Of a stretch of DNA of 44,612 nt, positions 15,492 to 23,372 are shown piece by piece. Source of the stretch: Collinsella aerofaciens. GTDB lineage: Bacteria; Actinomycetota; Coriobacteriia; Coriobacteriales; Coriobacteriaceae. The translations under genes and the position numbers were made by a program. Within the stretch, counting starts at the first letter, position 1. Each line of letters begins with the position of its first letter. The stretch covers positions 23,718 through 68,329 of the forward strand of contig NZ_CAAKNY010000011.1 of assembly GCF_901212495.1 (NCBI RefSeq), written 5' to 3'. The notes below the pieces were generated by a model. The model saw nothing but the letters and a program-made list of their open reading frames with translations. It was not told where the DNA came from and did not search any database.

Positions 15492-16211
15492 CTATGCCAA
15501 CGTTACATTGTGCAGCTCAAAGCGGTCGCCAACGTTGCGCGAGATCGAATGCTCAAAAGCAGTGCCGCTATCCAAGAAGCCGATCTGGCTGAGCTCGAGC
15601 AGGGGAGAGCCGGGTTTGGTGTCCAGGCGCTCAGCTTCTTCCTCGGTTGCCGCTACAGCACGGATAGTGCGGTGGAAGCTTGAAATCTTCAGCCCGCATT
15701 GCTTGTGAATGAAGCTGTAGACCGATCCGTATAGGTCTTTCTTTTTAAGGCCCGGAATCAGTTCGATTGGCATATAGGTGTACTCGATAACGATGGGCTT
15801 CTCATCGACCTGGCGCACACGAACGATGTGATAGGCGAAGTCATCCTCGGCCATTCCCAGCTGGGCGGCGACGTCCGCCGGCGGATTGACGATCGAGAAA
15901 TCGTAGACCACCGAGGCAACCTTCTCCCCGCGGTGTGCATATGAAAAGCCCTGGGCGCGGTCGTTCTTGCCCTGGAAAAACGCCTTGTCAGGAAGTCCCG
16001 CCGTGTCCTTAACGTAGGTGCCCGATCCGCGCCGGCTGGTAATAAGACCTTCCTCGGTGATTTGCTCGATAGCTCGTTTGACGGTGATTTTGGAAACGCT
16101 ATAGAGCTCGCAGAACTCAACGACGGTGGGAAGTTTGTCGCCCGGTTTAAGAGCGCCATTCTCGATACTTCGACGAATATCTGCAGCTATCGACTCGTAT
16201 TTGGGAATCAT
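15492..16211 (-). CDS. GntR/HutC-family regulator with UTRA domain
   Basis: Transcription factor of 239 aa. The wHTH domain at residues 1-70 (PKYESIAADIRRSI, KLPTVVEF, SKITVKRAIEQI, SRRGSGTYV) is followed by a UTRA effector-binding domain (about 90-235) with the typical PIVIEYTYMPIELIPGL strand. ATG 16211 follows AAGGAGG on the minus strand; the frame extends upstream without a site. Neighbouring manA and the divergent ROK kinase suggest control of a hexose or amino-sugar pathway, with a sugar phosphate as effector; this is inference. GTATAGTCAATAC at 16247-16259 is a candidate binding site for autoregulation. Confidence 0.92.
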   Translation of the reverse strand: MIPKYESIAADIRRSIENGALKPGDKLPTVVEFCELYSVSKITVKRAIEQITEEGLITSRRGSGTYVKDTAGLPDKAFFQGKNDRAQGFSYAHRGEKVASVVYDFSIVNPPADVAAQLGMAEDDFAYHIVRVRQVDEKPIVIEYTYMPIELIPGLKKKDLYGSVYSFIHKQCGLKISSFHRTIRAVAATEEEAERLDTKPGSPLLELSQIGFLDSGTAFEHSISRNVGDRFELHNVTLA

Positions 16212-16246
16212 GGAACCTCCTTTCCAACCTGATTGAGAATAAAAAA

Positions 16247-16259
16247 GTATAGTCAATAC
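16247..16259. promoter_or_regulatory. Candidate GntR operator
   Basis: GTATAGTCAATAC, partly palindromic (GTAT..ATAC), 36 bp upstream of the GntR start. HutC-subfamily operators often have GTAT/ATAC-like half sites. On the minus strand it contains TTGACT, which could be its -35. Confidence 0.35.
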
Positions 16260-16353
16260 CTAAGTATCTCTATTGAGTTGTTGAAAAGTTCGAGAAAGAT
16301 AAAATAAAAACTCGCCCTGCTTGCAAAATCAGAGCGTTTTAAGTGATAAACAT

Positions 16354-16493
16354 CTGGGTAGTGTCGTGTTGAGAAATGATCGGTCCGAGGACGGGGCCGA
16401 ACCGATATAGCACCCAGCGAACCGAATCCCGTATTCTGCGCTTCCCCGGATAAAACCTACCAAAACAAACCTGTCCCTTTTTGGTAGGTTTTT
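16354..16493 (+). promoter_or_regulatory. Structured leader with terminator before ROK kinase
   Basis: CTGGGT (16354-16359) pairs with ACCCAG (16412-16417), enclosing TCGGT/ACCGA (16380-16384 with 16401-16405). A terminator follows: perfect 14-bp stem AAAACCTACCAAAA with its complement (16452-16465 with 16479-16492) and a T run. It ends about 54 bp before the kinase ATG. This could be a transcription attenuator, or a separate small RNA with its own terminator. The rest of the 335-bp divergent region holds only the GntR promoter. Confidence 0.45.
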
Positions 16494-16546
16494 GCCTTGG
16501 GAGCGGTACCATACAGGCAATGATTAAACGAGAAAGGTGGGCCCCT

Positions 16547-17500
16547 ATGGAACCCAAGCAGTATTACATCGGCATCGACGTCGGCGGTACCTCGGTTAAG
16601 GAGGGTCTGTTCGACGAGGACGGAAACCTGCTGGCCAAGGCCAGCGTGCCCACGCCTCCCATCGTTGACGCTGCGGGCTTTGCCGCGGTGACCGAGGCTA
16701 TCGACCAGGTGGTTGCCAAGGCCCAGATTCCGCGCGCCTTTGTGGCGGGCATTGGCCTGGCCGTTCCGTGCCCCATCCCGGCGTCGGGCGATGCCAAGGT
16801 CAAGGCCAACATTGCCATTAACCTGCCCGAGCTGAGGATCGCCATTCAGGAGCACTGCCCCGACGCGGTCGTTAAGTACGAGAACGATGCCAACGCCGCT
16901 GCCATGGGCGAGGCCTGGCTCGGCTCTGCCAAGGGCGTGCAGAACGTGGTGATGGTCACCATCGGTACCGGCGTGGGCGGCGGTGTTATCGTTAACGGCG
17001 ACGTGGTATCGGGCGTTGTGGGCGCCGGCGGCGAGATTGGCCACATGTGTCTGAACCCGGCTGAGGAGCGCACCTGCGGCTGCGGCGGCCATGGCCACCT
17101 GGAGCAGTATTCCAGCGCCACCGGCGTGGTGAGCAACTACCTAACCGAGTGCAAGAAGGCGGGCGTCGAGCCCATCGAGCTCACCGGTCCTTCCGATTCC
17201 AAGCACGTGTTCCAAGCCTGCCGCGAGGGCGATAAGCTTGCGCTTGCCGCAGCCGATACCATGGCCGACTATCTCGGTCGTGCTCTGGCGCTTATTGCCA
17301 ACGTGGTTGACCCCGAGGTGTTCCTGATCGGTGGCGGCGCGTCCGCTTCGGCCGATGTCTACCTCGACGCTGTTCGTGAGCACTTCCAGCGCTACGCGCT
17401 TTCCGCCTCGCGCGAGACGCCCATTAAGGTCGCTTCGCTCGGCAACGACGCCGGCATCATCGGTGCCGCCTACGTAGCCCTGCGCGCCGCCGGTAAATAG
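16547..17500 (+). CDS. ROK-family sugar kinase (glucokinase-like)
   Basis: ATP-dependent hexose kinase of the ROK family, 317 aa. ATG 16547 has GAAAGGTGG upstream. The phosphate-1 loop GIDVGGTSVKEGLF opens the protein, the catalytic Asp lies in ENDANAAAMGE, and GTGVGGGVI is the phosphate-2 loop. The zinc-binding ROK signature reads CGCGGHGHLEQY, where most members have CGCG..GCLE; the third Cys is replaced by His, which may still bind zinc. The substrate is probably glucose or a related hexose. Next to manA and its GntR regulator it may belong to a sugar-use set. A structured leader precedes it. Confidence 0.92.
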   Translation: MEPKQYYIGIDVGGTSVKEGLFDEDGNLLAKASVPTPPIVDAAGFAAVTEAIDQVVAKAQIPRAFVAGIGLAVPCPIPASGDAKVKANIAINLPELRIAIQEHCPDAVVKYENDANAAAMGEAWLGSAKGVQNVVMVTIGTGVGGGVIVNGDVVSGVVGAGGEIGHMCLNPAEERTCGCGGHGHLEQYSSATGVVSNYLTECKKAGVEPIELTGPSDSKHVFQACREGDKLALAAADTMADYLGRALALIANVVDPEVFLIGGGASASADVYLDAVREHFQRYALSASRETPIKVASLGNDAGIIGAAYVALRAAGK

Positions 17501-17650
17501 TCGATGCAGGATGGCGAGTGGTGCAAGGGGGACAAACGTCGCCCCCCAGGCTCGCCCCAAATTGCGCCGTGGCCCTTCCATCTGCGAAGGCTCGGCATCG
17601 GCGTGCTACCATAGCTACGTCCAAGTACACATATCAAGTGGAGGATATCC

Positions 17651-18574
17651 ATGGCAAACGTTCTTGTCTTTGGTCACCAGAACCCCGATAACGACGCCAT
17701 CATGAGTGCCGTTGTCCTGTCTCAGCTGCTCAACCAGGTTGAGTATGCCGGCAACACCTACGAGGTCTGCGCCCTTGGCCAGCTTCCGGCCGAGTCCGCC
17801 AAGCTGCTCGCCGACGCCGGCATCGCCGAGCCCCGCATGATCGATTCCGTCGAGGCCGGTCAGCTCGTCGTCCTCACCGACCACAACGAGTCCGCCCAGT
17901 CCGTCGCCGGCCTTAAGGACGCCACGGTCTTTGGTGTCGTCGACCATCACCGCATCGGCGACTTCGAGACCGCCGGCCCGCTGCACTACATCTGCCTGCC
18001 CTGGGGCTCCAGCTGCACCATCGTCACCAAGATCGCCGGCGTGCTCGGCGTTGAGCTTTCCGACGTTCAGGCCAAGCTGCTGCTCTCGGCCATGATGACC
18101 GATACGCTCATGCTCAAGAGCCCCACCACCACCGATGTCGACCGCGCCGTCGCCGCCAAGCTCGGCGAGCAGGTGGGCGTCGACCCGGTCAAGTTTGGCA
18201 TGGAGGTCTTCCTCACCCGTCCGTCCGGCTCCTTCACCGCAGCCGAGATGGTCGGCAACGACATCAAGATGTTCGAGCCCGCCGGCAAGAAGCTGCTCAT
18301 CGGTCAGTACGAGACCGTCGACAAGAGCCGTGCGCTCGGCATGATCGACGAGATTCGCGAGGCCATGCGCGCCTACGCCGCCGAGAAGGGTGCTGACGGC
18401 ATTGTCCTGTGCATCACCGACATCATGGAGGAGGGCTCGCAGGTCCTGCTCGAGGGCGAGACCGAGGCTGCTCAGAAGGGCCTGGGCATTGCCGACGAGC
18501 ACGACGGCGTCTGGATGCCGGGCGTCCTCTCCCGTAAGAAGCAGGTCGCTGCCCCCATCATGGCCGCCTGCTAG
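17651..18574 (+). CDS. ppaC: Manganese-dependent inorganic pyrophosphatase
   Basis: Family II pyrophosphatase hydrolysing PPi to phosphate, a DHH-family enzyme of 307 aa, the usual length. N-terminal metal motif GHQNPDNDA (8-16), DHNE at 77-80 and DHHRIGDF from 98 are the DHH metal ligands. The C-terminal DHHA2 part shows SRKKQVAAPI, the substrate-binding end. GTGGAGG lies before ATG 17651. Monocistronic, with a strong terminator after it. CBS domains found in regulated members are absent. Confidence 0.97.
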   Translation: MANVLVFGHQNPDNDAIMSAVVLSQLLNQVEYAGNTYEVCALGQLPAESAKLLADAGIAEPRMIDSVEAGQLVVLTDHNESAQSVAGLKDATVFGVVDHHRIGDFETAGPLHYICLPWGSSCTIVTKIAGVLGVELSDVQAKLLLSAMMTDTLMLKSPTTTDVDRAVAAKLGEQVGVDPVKFGMEVFLTRPSGSFTAAEMVGNDIKMFEPAGKKLLIGQYETVDKSRALGMIDEIREAMRAYAAEKGADGIVLCITDIMEEGSQVLLEGETEAAQKGLGIADEHDGVWMPGVLSRKKQVAAPIMAAC

Positions 18575-18593
18575 GTTCTTTTGACCAAACGCC

Positions 18594-18633
18594 ACGACCG
18601 GACCGCGGACGCCCCGCGCTCCGGTCGTTTTTT
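18594..18633 (+). terminator. ppaC terminator
   Basis: ACGACCGGA (18594-18602) pairs with TCCGGTCGT (18620-18628), with GC pairing inside the loop, then T6. Confidence 0.9.
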
Positions 18634-18660
18634 GTGCACGGCGCCGCGTCGTCTCTTGGA

Positions 18661-18808
18661 CAGGCGTGCCCGTGCCGTTGGGCAAATAATGTTCAACCTG
18701 TGGTTCCGCTTTTCGGCCACGCCTGCGTGCTTGTCGTGCAGGGTAGGCTAGATGCAAGCGTAATACGTTAGAGCGCGGCTCCGCCACTTGGGCGGGCCGT
18801 GCTTTTTT
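18661..18808 (+). promoter_or_regulatory. Structured nhaA leader ending in a terminator
   Basis: CAGGCGTG (18661-18668) pairs with CACGCCTG (18718-18725). Next is GCTTG..CAAGC around GGGTAGGCTAG. Then comes an intrinsic terminator AGCGCGGCTCCGCC with GGCGGGCCGTGCT (18772-18785 with 18791-18803) and T6. It ends 33 bp before the nhaA ATG, whose own AAAGGAG site follows. The layout fits an attenuator or riboswitch. Li+/Na+-responsive riboswitches (nhaA-I/II, DUF1646 types) are known before cation antiporters, but I cannot confirm a match by eye. Confidence 0.45.
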
Positions 18809-18841
18809 AAGACGGGAACCCTCCCGTGAAAGGAGCCGCCC

Positions 18842-20200
18842 ATGGCAGCACCCGAGCAGCTGTTCAACGTCCGTGAGCGCAAGCGTTTTGAGCGTCACGA
18901 CATTTGGGAGCGCATTGCCGAGAACGGCACGATTTCCGCCGCCGTCATGGTCTGCGCCGCCATCGCCGCCGTCATCTGCGCCAACACCGATGCCTACGAG
19001 GCCATCCATCACTTTTTAGAGACCCCGCTGTATGTGGGTCTGGGCAACCTTACGGCTGGCCTTACCGTCGAGCTTTTCGTCAACGACTTTCTCATGGCGA
19101 TCTTCTTTTTGTTGGTGGGCATTGAGCTCAAGTACGAGATGACGGTCGGCGAGCTCAAGAATCCGCGTCAGGCCATGCTTCCCATGCTGGCGGCCGTTGG
19201 CGGCGTCGTCGTTCCCGCCTGCATCTACCTGATCTTTAACCATGCCGGCGCCCGCAACGGTTGGGCCATTCCCATGGCAACCGATATTGCCTTTGCGCTG
19301 GGTGTGCTGTCGCTTTTGGGCAATCGCGTGCCCAACGGCGTGCGCGTGTTCTTCTCGACGCTCGCTATCGCCGACGATCTCATCTCCATCGCCGCCATCG
19401 CCATCTTCTACGGTCAGAGCCCCAATCCGTTTTGGTTGGGCGCCGCCGCGCTTGTGACCTGCGCACTCGTGTGGCTCAACAAGACGCAGCATTACCGCCT
19501 TGCCCCGTATTCGGTACTGGGTCTACTGTTGTGGTTCTGCATGTTCAAGAGCGGCGTGCATGCCACGCTTGCTGGCGTCATCTTGGCCTTTACCATCCCG
19601 GCCAAGTGCGGCGTCAAGCTCGATAACCTCACCGATTGGTTGGGCGAGTGCCTGCCGCTGCTCGATGACCGCTACGACGATGAGGCACACATCCTGGGCC
19701 AGCATGACTTTACCGTCTCGACCACCAAGGTCGAGCGCGTCATGCACCGCGTGACCCCGCCGCTCATCCGCATGGAGCGTCTGATCTCCACGCCGGTCAA
19801 CTTTGTGATTCTGCCGATCTTTGCGTTCGTGAACGCACAGGTTCGTCTAGTGGGCGTGGACATGAGCACGCTGCTCTCCGACCCGGTGACGCTCGGCGTG
19901 TACTTTGGCATGCTGCTGGGCAAGCCGATCGGTATCTTTGGCATGACGTTTGCCCTGGTTAAGCTTAGGGCCTGCGAGCTGCCGCACAATGTCAACTGGC
20001 ACATGATTGCCGGTGTGGGTATTTTGGGCGGCATCGGCTTTACCATGTCGATTCTCATCAGCGGCCTTGCCTTCCCGACGGCTCAGTTTGAGGTTCTGGC
20101 TGCCAAGGCCGCCATCCTTGCCGGTTCGGTCACCGCTGCCGTGCTCGGCATGATCTACATGAGCGTGGTCTGCAAACACCCCGCGCCCAAGGGCGAGTAA
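18842..20200 (+). CDS. nhaA: Na+/H+ antiporter NhaA
   Basis: Inner-membrane antiporter expelling Na+ (or Li+) in exchange for protons, for pH and salt homeostasis. 452 aa with about 11-12 hydrophobic helices. The core motif PMATDIAFALGVLSLLG carries the transport Asp near residue 147, followed by FFSTLAIADDLISIAAIAIFY with the second Asp pair. It is longer than E. coli NhaA (388 aa) because of an acidic, His-containing cytoplasmic loop (about 275-310) and an N-terminal extension. AAAGGAG precedes ATG 18842. Leader RNA structure upstream suggests regulation by premature termination. A perfect hairpin terminator follows. Confidence 0.97.
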   Translation: MAAPEQLFNVRERKRFERHDIWERIAENGTISAAVMVCAAIAAVICANTDAYEAIHHFLETPLYVGLGNLTAGLTVELFVNDFLMAIFFLLVGIELKYEMTVGELKNPRQAMLPMLAAVGGVVVPACIYLIFNHAGARNGWAIPMATDIAFALGVLSLLGNRVPNGVRVFFSTLAIADDLISIAAIAIFYGQSPNPFWLGAAALVTCALVWLNKTQHYRLAPYSVLGLLLWFCMFKSGVHATLAGVILAFTIPAKCGVKLDNLTDWLGECLPLLDDRYDDEAHILGQHDFTVSTTKVERVMHRVTPPLIRMERLISTPVNFVILPIFAFVNAQVRLVGVDMSTLLSDPVTLGVYFGMLLGKPIGIFGMTFALVKLRACELPHNVNWHMIAGVGILGGIGFTMSILISGLAFPTAQFEVLAAKAAILAGSVTAAVLGMIYMSVVCKHPAPKGE

Positions 20201-20292
20201 AAACTCGAAAAAAGACACCAGAACCGGTTTGGATGCGTTCGAAACTCGGATCCGGGTGCTACTGGCCCCCTGCCAGATACCCCGTGGTCAAA

Positions 20293-20334
20293 AAACGCCG
20301 TTTGTGAGTACTGTTACAAACGGCGTTTCATTTT
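20293..20334 (+). terminator. nhaA terminator with a repeat-like loop
   Basis: Perfect 13-bp stem AAACGCCGTTTGT with ACAAACGGCGTTT (20293-20305 with 20316-20328), then TTTCATTTT. The loop and its edge spell TGAGTACTGTTAC (20305-20317), the exact complement of a 13-mer found at 20480-20492 and 35395-35407. Confidence 0.8.
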
Positions 20335-20454
20335 AGGTGTGGAAAATAATGAACAAAGTTATAAGAACTGTACGTTAATGAGTGACCATCGACTTCCAAT
20401 TTGGCGCTAGCTGACGTTGATTAGGGAATTTCAAGTCCAGTTTTGCCGATTACG

Positions 20455-20511
20455 GCCAAGAATCGCTGCTACTAAAAAGGTAACAGTACTCATATTTGCC
20501 CTTTTTTGGCC
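20455..20511 (+). repeat. Dispersed element with GTAACAGTACTCA core, copy 1
   Basis: Shares about 57 bp with 35370-35426: GCCAA.AAT..CTGC.ACTAA, GGTAACAGTACTCATATTT, then a T-rich run and TTGGCC. It lies between nhaA and a minus-strand small gene. No coding sequence is recognisable in the rest of 20335-20572. Confidence 0.65.
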
Positions 20512-20572
20512 GCAAGCCCTAAAACAAGCCTCGCCAGGGTCGGGAAACGGGCCAAATCGTCGGCCTTGAGGC

Positions 20573-20827
20573 TTATTCCACGGTGCCGTAGACGGCGCCC
20601 CAGCCGTGGGCGGCCAAGGCGGAGTTGAGCTGGTCGCAAAGTGACTGGCGGTCATAATAGCCGGGCGGTAGCAGGTTGACGATTTCCATGAGATCGGGTG
20701 CCAGGTCCAAGATTTCGGCCTGTACGATCAGATCCAGGCGATCGATGGCGTGGCGGTCGTAAAACAGCCCGTCGACCAGGCGTTGCAGGTCACCGAATTC
20801 CTCGGCCTGGAACGATCCGTACTCCAT
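20573..20827 (-). CDS. Small hypothetical protein
   Basis: 84 aa, acidic. ATG at 20827 follows AAGGAGG on the minus strand, which favours it over the in-frame ATG at 20878. No signal peptide, membrane segment or metal motif. Predicted helices: FQAEEFGDLQRLVDGL, AIDRLDLIVQAEIL and PDLMEIVNLLP, then YYDRQSLCDQLNSALAAHGW, suggesting a small helical protein. I recognise no family. It is divergent from the aspartate aminotransferase gene; a shared intergenic region of 149 bp holds both promoters. Confidence 0.7.
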   Translation of the reverse strand: MEYGSFQAEEFGDLQRLVDGLFYDRHAIDRLDLIVQAEILDLAPDLMEIVNLLPPGYYDRQSLCDQLNSALAAHGWGAVYGTVE

Positions 20828-20928
20828 AGTGCCTCCTTGGGCGCCCCACGCCGGCATGCGCGGCGATTCGTAATTCATTGCGATGGACTTAATCTATCAC
20901 GGCTTCATAACGTTTCGACGGTGGCGGT

Positions 20929-20934
20929 CTATAC
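20929..20934 (+). promoter_or_regulatory. Possible -10 element for the aminotransferase
   Basis: TATACT located 42 bp before ATG 20977. The -35 is unclear. Confidence 0.35.
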
Positions 20935-20976
20935 TTAGAAGAACTGCAATGTACCGCTTCGCGAAAGGTCGCACCC

Positions 20977-22281
20977 ATGCAGACGATCTACCAGAAGATG
21001 GAGACCACCGAACTCGATGCCGCCATCGAGACGCTCAAAGCCGAGGTCGCCGAGGTCAAGGCCAAGGGCCTGGCGCTCGATATGGCCCGCGGCAAGCCGT
21101 CACCCTCCCAGGTGGACATCTCGCGCCCCATGCTCGATATCCTCAACGCCGACGCCGATCTGCACGACGGCAGCGTCGACTGCTCCAACTATGGCTGCTT
21201 CGAGGGCATTCCCTCGGCACGCAAGTTGGCAGGGGAGTTCCTGGGCTGCCCCGCCGAGCAGACGCTCGTGCTGGGTTCGTCGAGCCTTTTGATCGAGCAT
21301 GACATCGCCGGCATGTTCTGGCGTTGCGGTTCGTGCGGCAGCGAGCCCTGGGACGCCTACGAGGCCGCACACGACGGCAAGAAGGTCAAGTTCCTGTGCC
21401 CCGTTCCCGGCTACGATCGCCACTTTGGCATCACCGCCGACTTGGGCATCGAGAACGTCCCCGTCGCGATGACCGACAACGGTCCCGACATGGACGAGAT
21501 CGAGCGCCTCGTTGCCGCCGACGATTCCATCAAGGGTATCTGGTGCGTGCCCAAGTACTCCAATCCCACGGGCGTCACCTTTAGCGAGGACACTGTGCGC
21601 CGCCTGGTCGAGATGCCCACGGCCGCGCCCGATTTCCGCATCTTTTGGGACAACGCCTACTGCGTGCACGACCTGTACGACGAGTCAGACGAGCTCGCAA
21701 ACATCTTGGACCTCGCTCGGGCGGCGGGCACCGAGGATCGCGTGGTGGCCTTTGCCTCGACGTCCAAGATCACCTTCCCGGGCGCCGGCATCGGCTTTAT
21801 CGGTGCGAGCCCCGCGGTCATCGCCGAGTTCTCCAAGCGCCTGAAGGCCGGCCTCATCAGCGCCGACAAGCTCAACCAGCTGCGTCACGTGCGCTTCCTT
21901 CCCACCATCGAGGCGGTCAAGGAGCACATGAAAAAGCATGCCGAGTTCCTGCGCCCGCGCTTTGAGGCCGTCGAGCGCAAGCTCACCGAGGGCTTGGGCG
22001 ACACGGGCTGTGCCACCTGGACGCATCCCCGCGGCGGCTACTTTGTGAGCTTCGATGGTCCCGAGGGCTCGGCCAAAAAGGTCGCCGCGCTTTGCGCCGA
22101 CCTGGGCGTCAAGCTCACGCCGGCCGGCGCTACCTGGCCCTATGGCAAGGACCCGCGCGACACCAACATCCGCATCGCGCCGAGCTATCCCACGGTCGAG
22201 GACCTGGAGGCCGCGCTCGATGTGCTGGTGCTGGCCGTTAAGCTGGTCGCTGCCGAGCTTGCGCGTGCCGAGCGCGCCTAA
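20977..22281 (+). CDS. Aspartate aminotransferase, subgroup Ic (Rv3722c-like)
   Basis: PLP-dependent fold-type I aminotransferase, 434 aa. It matches the actinobacterial Aminotran_MocR group, whose Mycobacterium member Rv3722c is the main aspartate transaminase. Diagnostic stretches: LALDMARGKPS near the start, FLCPVPGYDRHF, SNPTGVTFS with the PLP-phenol-binding Asn-Pro, FWDNAYCVHDL, and the Schiff-base Lys264 in ASTSKITFPGAG. The C-terminal domain carries the carboxylate-binding Arg in DTNIRIAPSYP. GAAAGG lies ten bases before ATG 20977; ATG 20998 is a less likely alternative. It links glutamate and oxaloacetate pools. No DNA-binding domain, unlike true MocR regulators. Confidence 0.92.
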   Translation: MQTIYQKMETTELDAAIETLKAEVAEVKAKGLALDMARGKPSPSQVDISRPMLDILNADADLHDGSVDCSNYGCFEGIPSARKLAGEFLGCPAEQTLVLGSSSLLIEHDIAGMFWRCGSCGSEPWDAYEAAHDGKKVKFLCPVPGYDRHFGITADLGIENVPVAMTDNGPDMDEIERLVAADDSIKGIWCVPKYSNPTGVTFSEDTVRRLVEMPTAAPDFRIFWDNAYCVHDLYDESDELANILDLARAAGTEDRVVAFASTSKITFPGAGIGFIGASPAVIAEFSKRLKAGLISADKLNQLRHVRFLPTIEAVKEHMKKHAEFLRPRFEAVERKLTEGLGDTGCATWTHPRGGYFVSFDGPEGSAKKVAALCADLGVKLTPAGATWPYGKDPRDTNIRIAPSYPTVEDLEAALDVLVLAVKLVAAELARAERA

Positions 22282-22332
22282 CGCGCGGCTTCCCGTACTA
22301 TCCGCACTTTCGATACGTAAAGGAGCGTATAC

Positions 22333-22647
22333 ATGGATTTGGGTATTTCCACCAACCCCACGCCAGAGCTCTACACCATTAAGGTAACCGGCGAGATCGA
22401 TATCTCTAACGCCGATAGCCTGCGCAATGCCATCGACCTGGCGCTCGAGCAGCCTACTGAGGCCGTTGAGCTCGATTTTGCCCAGGTGAGCTACATCGAT
22501 TCGACGGGCATTGGCGTGCTCGTGGGCGCCGCGCACCACGCGGTCGACCACGGCAAGCGCTTTAGCTGCACCAATGTGCAGCCCCCGGTGATGCGCGTGG
22601 TTCAGCTGTTGGGTGTCGACCAGGAGATTTCGATCACCGCTGCATAA
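22333..22647 (+). CDS. STAS-domain anti-anti-sigma factor
   Basis: 104 aa, a single STAS domain of the SpoIIAA/RsbV type. Phosphorylatable Ser57 sits in the signature IDSTGIGVLVGA. Family members, when dephosphorylated, bind an anti-sigma kinase and release a sigma factor. AAAGGAG before ATG 22333 gives strong translation. No RsbW-like kinase, phosphatase or sigma gene is adjacent, so the partner must be elsewhere. It follows the aminotransferase by 51 bp and may share its transcript. Confidence 0.92.
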   Translation: MDLGISTNPTPELYTIKVTGEIDISNADSLRNAIDLALEQPTEAVELDFAQVSYIDSTGIGVLVGAAHHAVDHGKRFSCTNVQPPVMRVVQLLGVDQEISITAA

Positions 22648-22718
22648 TCCCTGCCCCAAAAGGGCGTGCCGTTTGGCATATGTTTGTGATGCGCTCGGAC
22701 GTTTTGGCGTCCGGGCGC

Positions 22719-22724
22719 TATACT
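22719..22724 (+). promoter_or_regulatory. Possible -10 element of the tat-hyp-topoisomerase cluster
   Basis: TATACT 75 bp upstream of the tatA start; the region before it has a GGACG..CGTCC hairpin (about 22698-22714). No clear -35. Confidence 0.35.
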
Positions 22725-22799
22725 TAACCGAATGAATAGACGAGTTCCGGCCGAATGGCGCGGTGCGGGCTCGACTCACATCGAGCCTTGGAGGTATGT

Positions 22800-23372
22800 G
22801 TGTTTGGTATTGGAGAGGGTGAGCTCGCGATCATCGTGGTCTTCGGCTTTTTGCTGTTTGGCCCGGATAAGCTCCCGCAGATGGGCCGCACGATCGGCCG
22901 TGCCATCCGTCAGTTCCGCGAGACGCAGGAAAAGATGACGGCCGTTGTTCAGTCCGAGATTATCGATCCGGTGAGCGAGGCCGCGTCGGCCCCGGTCAAG
23001 CCCAAGAAGGCTGCTGCGACCGACGACGATTCCGATGCGGACGAGGATGCCGCCGAGACGGCAGCGCCCGCCAAGAAGGAGACCTTTGCCGAGCGTCGCG
23101 CCCGTCTTGCTGCCGAGAAGGCCGCAAGCGAGGGTGCTGCTGAGGGCGAGAATGTTTCCGAGGAGCCTGCGACCGAGGGCGCCGAGCCCGCCGCTGCTGC
23201 CGAGTCCACTTCCGCTGCAGAGTCGGAGCCCGAGCCGGCAGAGCCCACAACGGCCGATCTCTATGCCCGTCGTCCCCGCAAGCGCAAGGCCGTCGTCGAC
23301 CAGCTCGCCCGCGAGCTCGAAGCCGAGGACGACACCGCTGCCGCCGACGCCCCGAAGGGAGGCGATGAGTAA
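22800..23372 (+). CDS. tatA: Twin-arginine translocase TatA/TatB subunit
   Basis: Sec-independent export subunit, 190 aa. GTG 22800 is chosen: GGAGG lies five bases upstream, and the protein then begins MFGIGEGELAIIVV like TatA/B proteins. One N-terminal membrane helix (about 7-21), the hinge FGPDKLP, then an amphipathic helix MGRTIGRAIRQFRETQEKM. The long C-terminal tail is Ala/Glu-rich and ends in a basic RRPRKRKAVV segment, longer than typical TatA and closer to TatB in length. Stop and the next start overlap (TAATG), so it is coupled to tatC. No second TatA/B is seen here, so it may serve both roles. Confidence 0.9.
   Translation: MFGIGEGELAIIVVFGFLLFGPDKLPQMGRTIGRAIRQFRETQEKMTAVVQSEIIDPVSEAASAPVKPKKAAATDDDSDADEDAAETAAPAKKETFAERRARLAAEKAASEGAAEGENVSEEPATEGAEPAAAAESTSAAESEPEPAEPTTADLYARRPRKRKAVVDQLARELEAEDDTAAADAPKGGDE

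Noticed and set aside
20225..20280. tRNA-like GTTCGAAAC in the nhaA downstream region
   Set aside because: No acceptor stem, anticodon arm or D arm can be formed around it.
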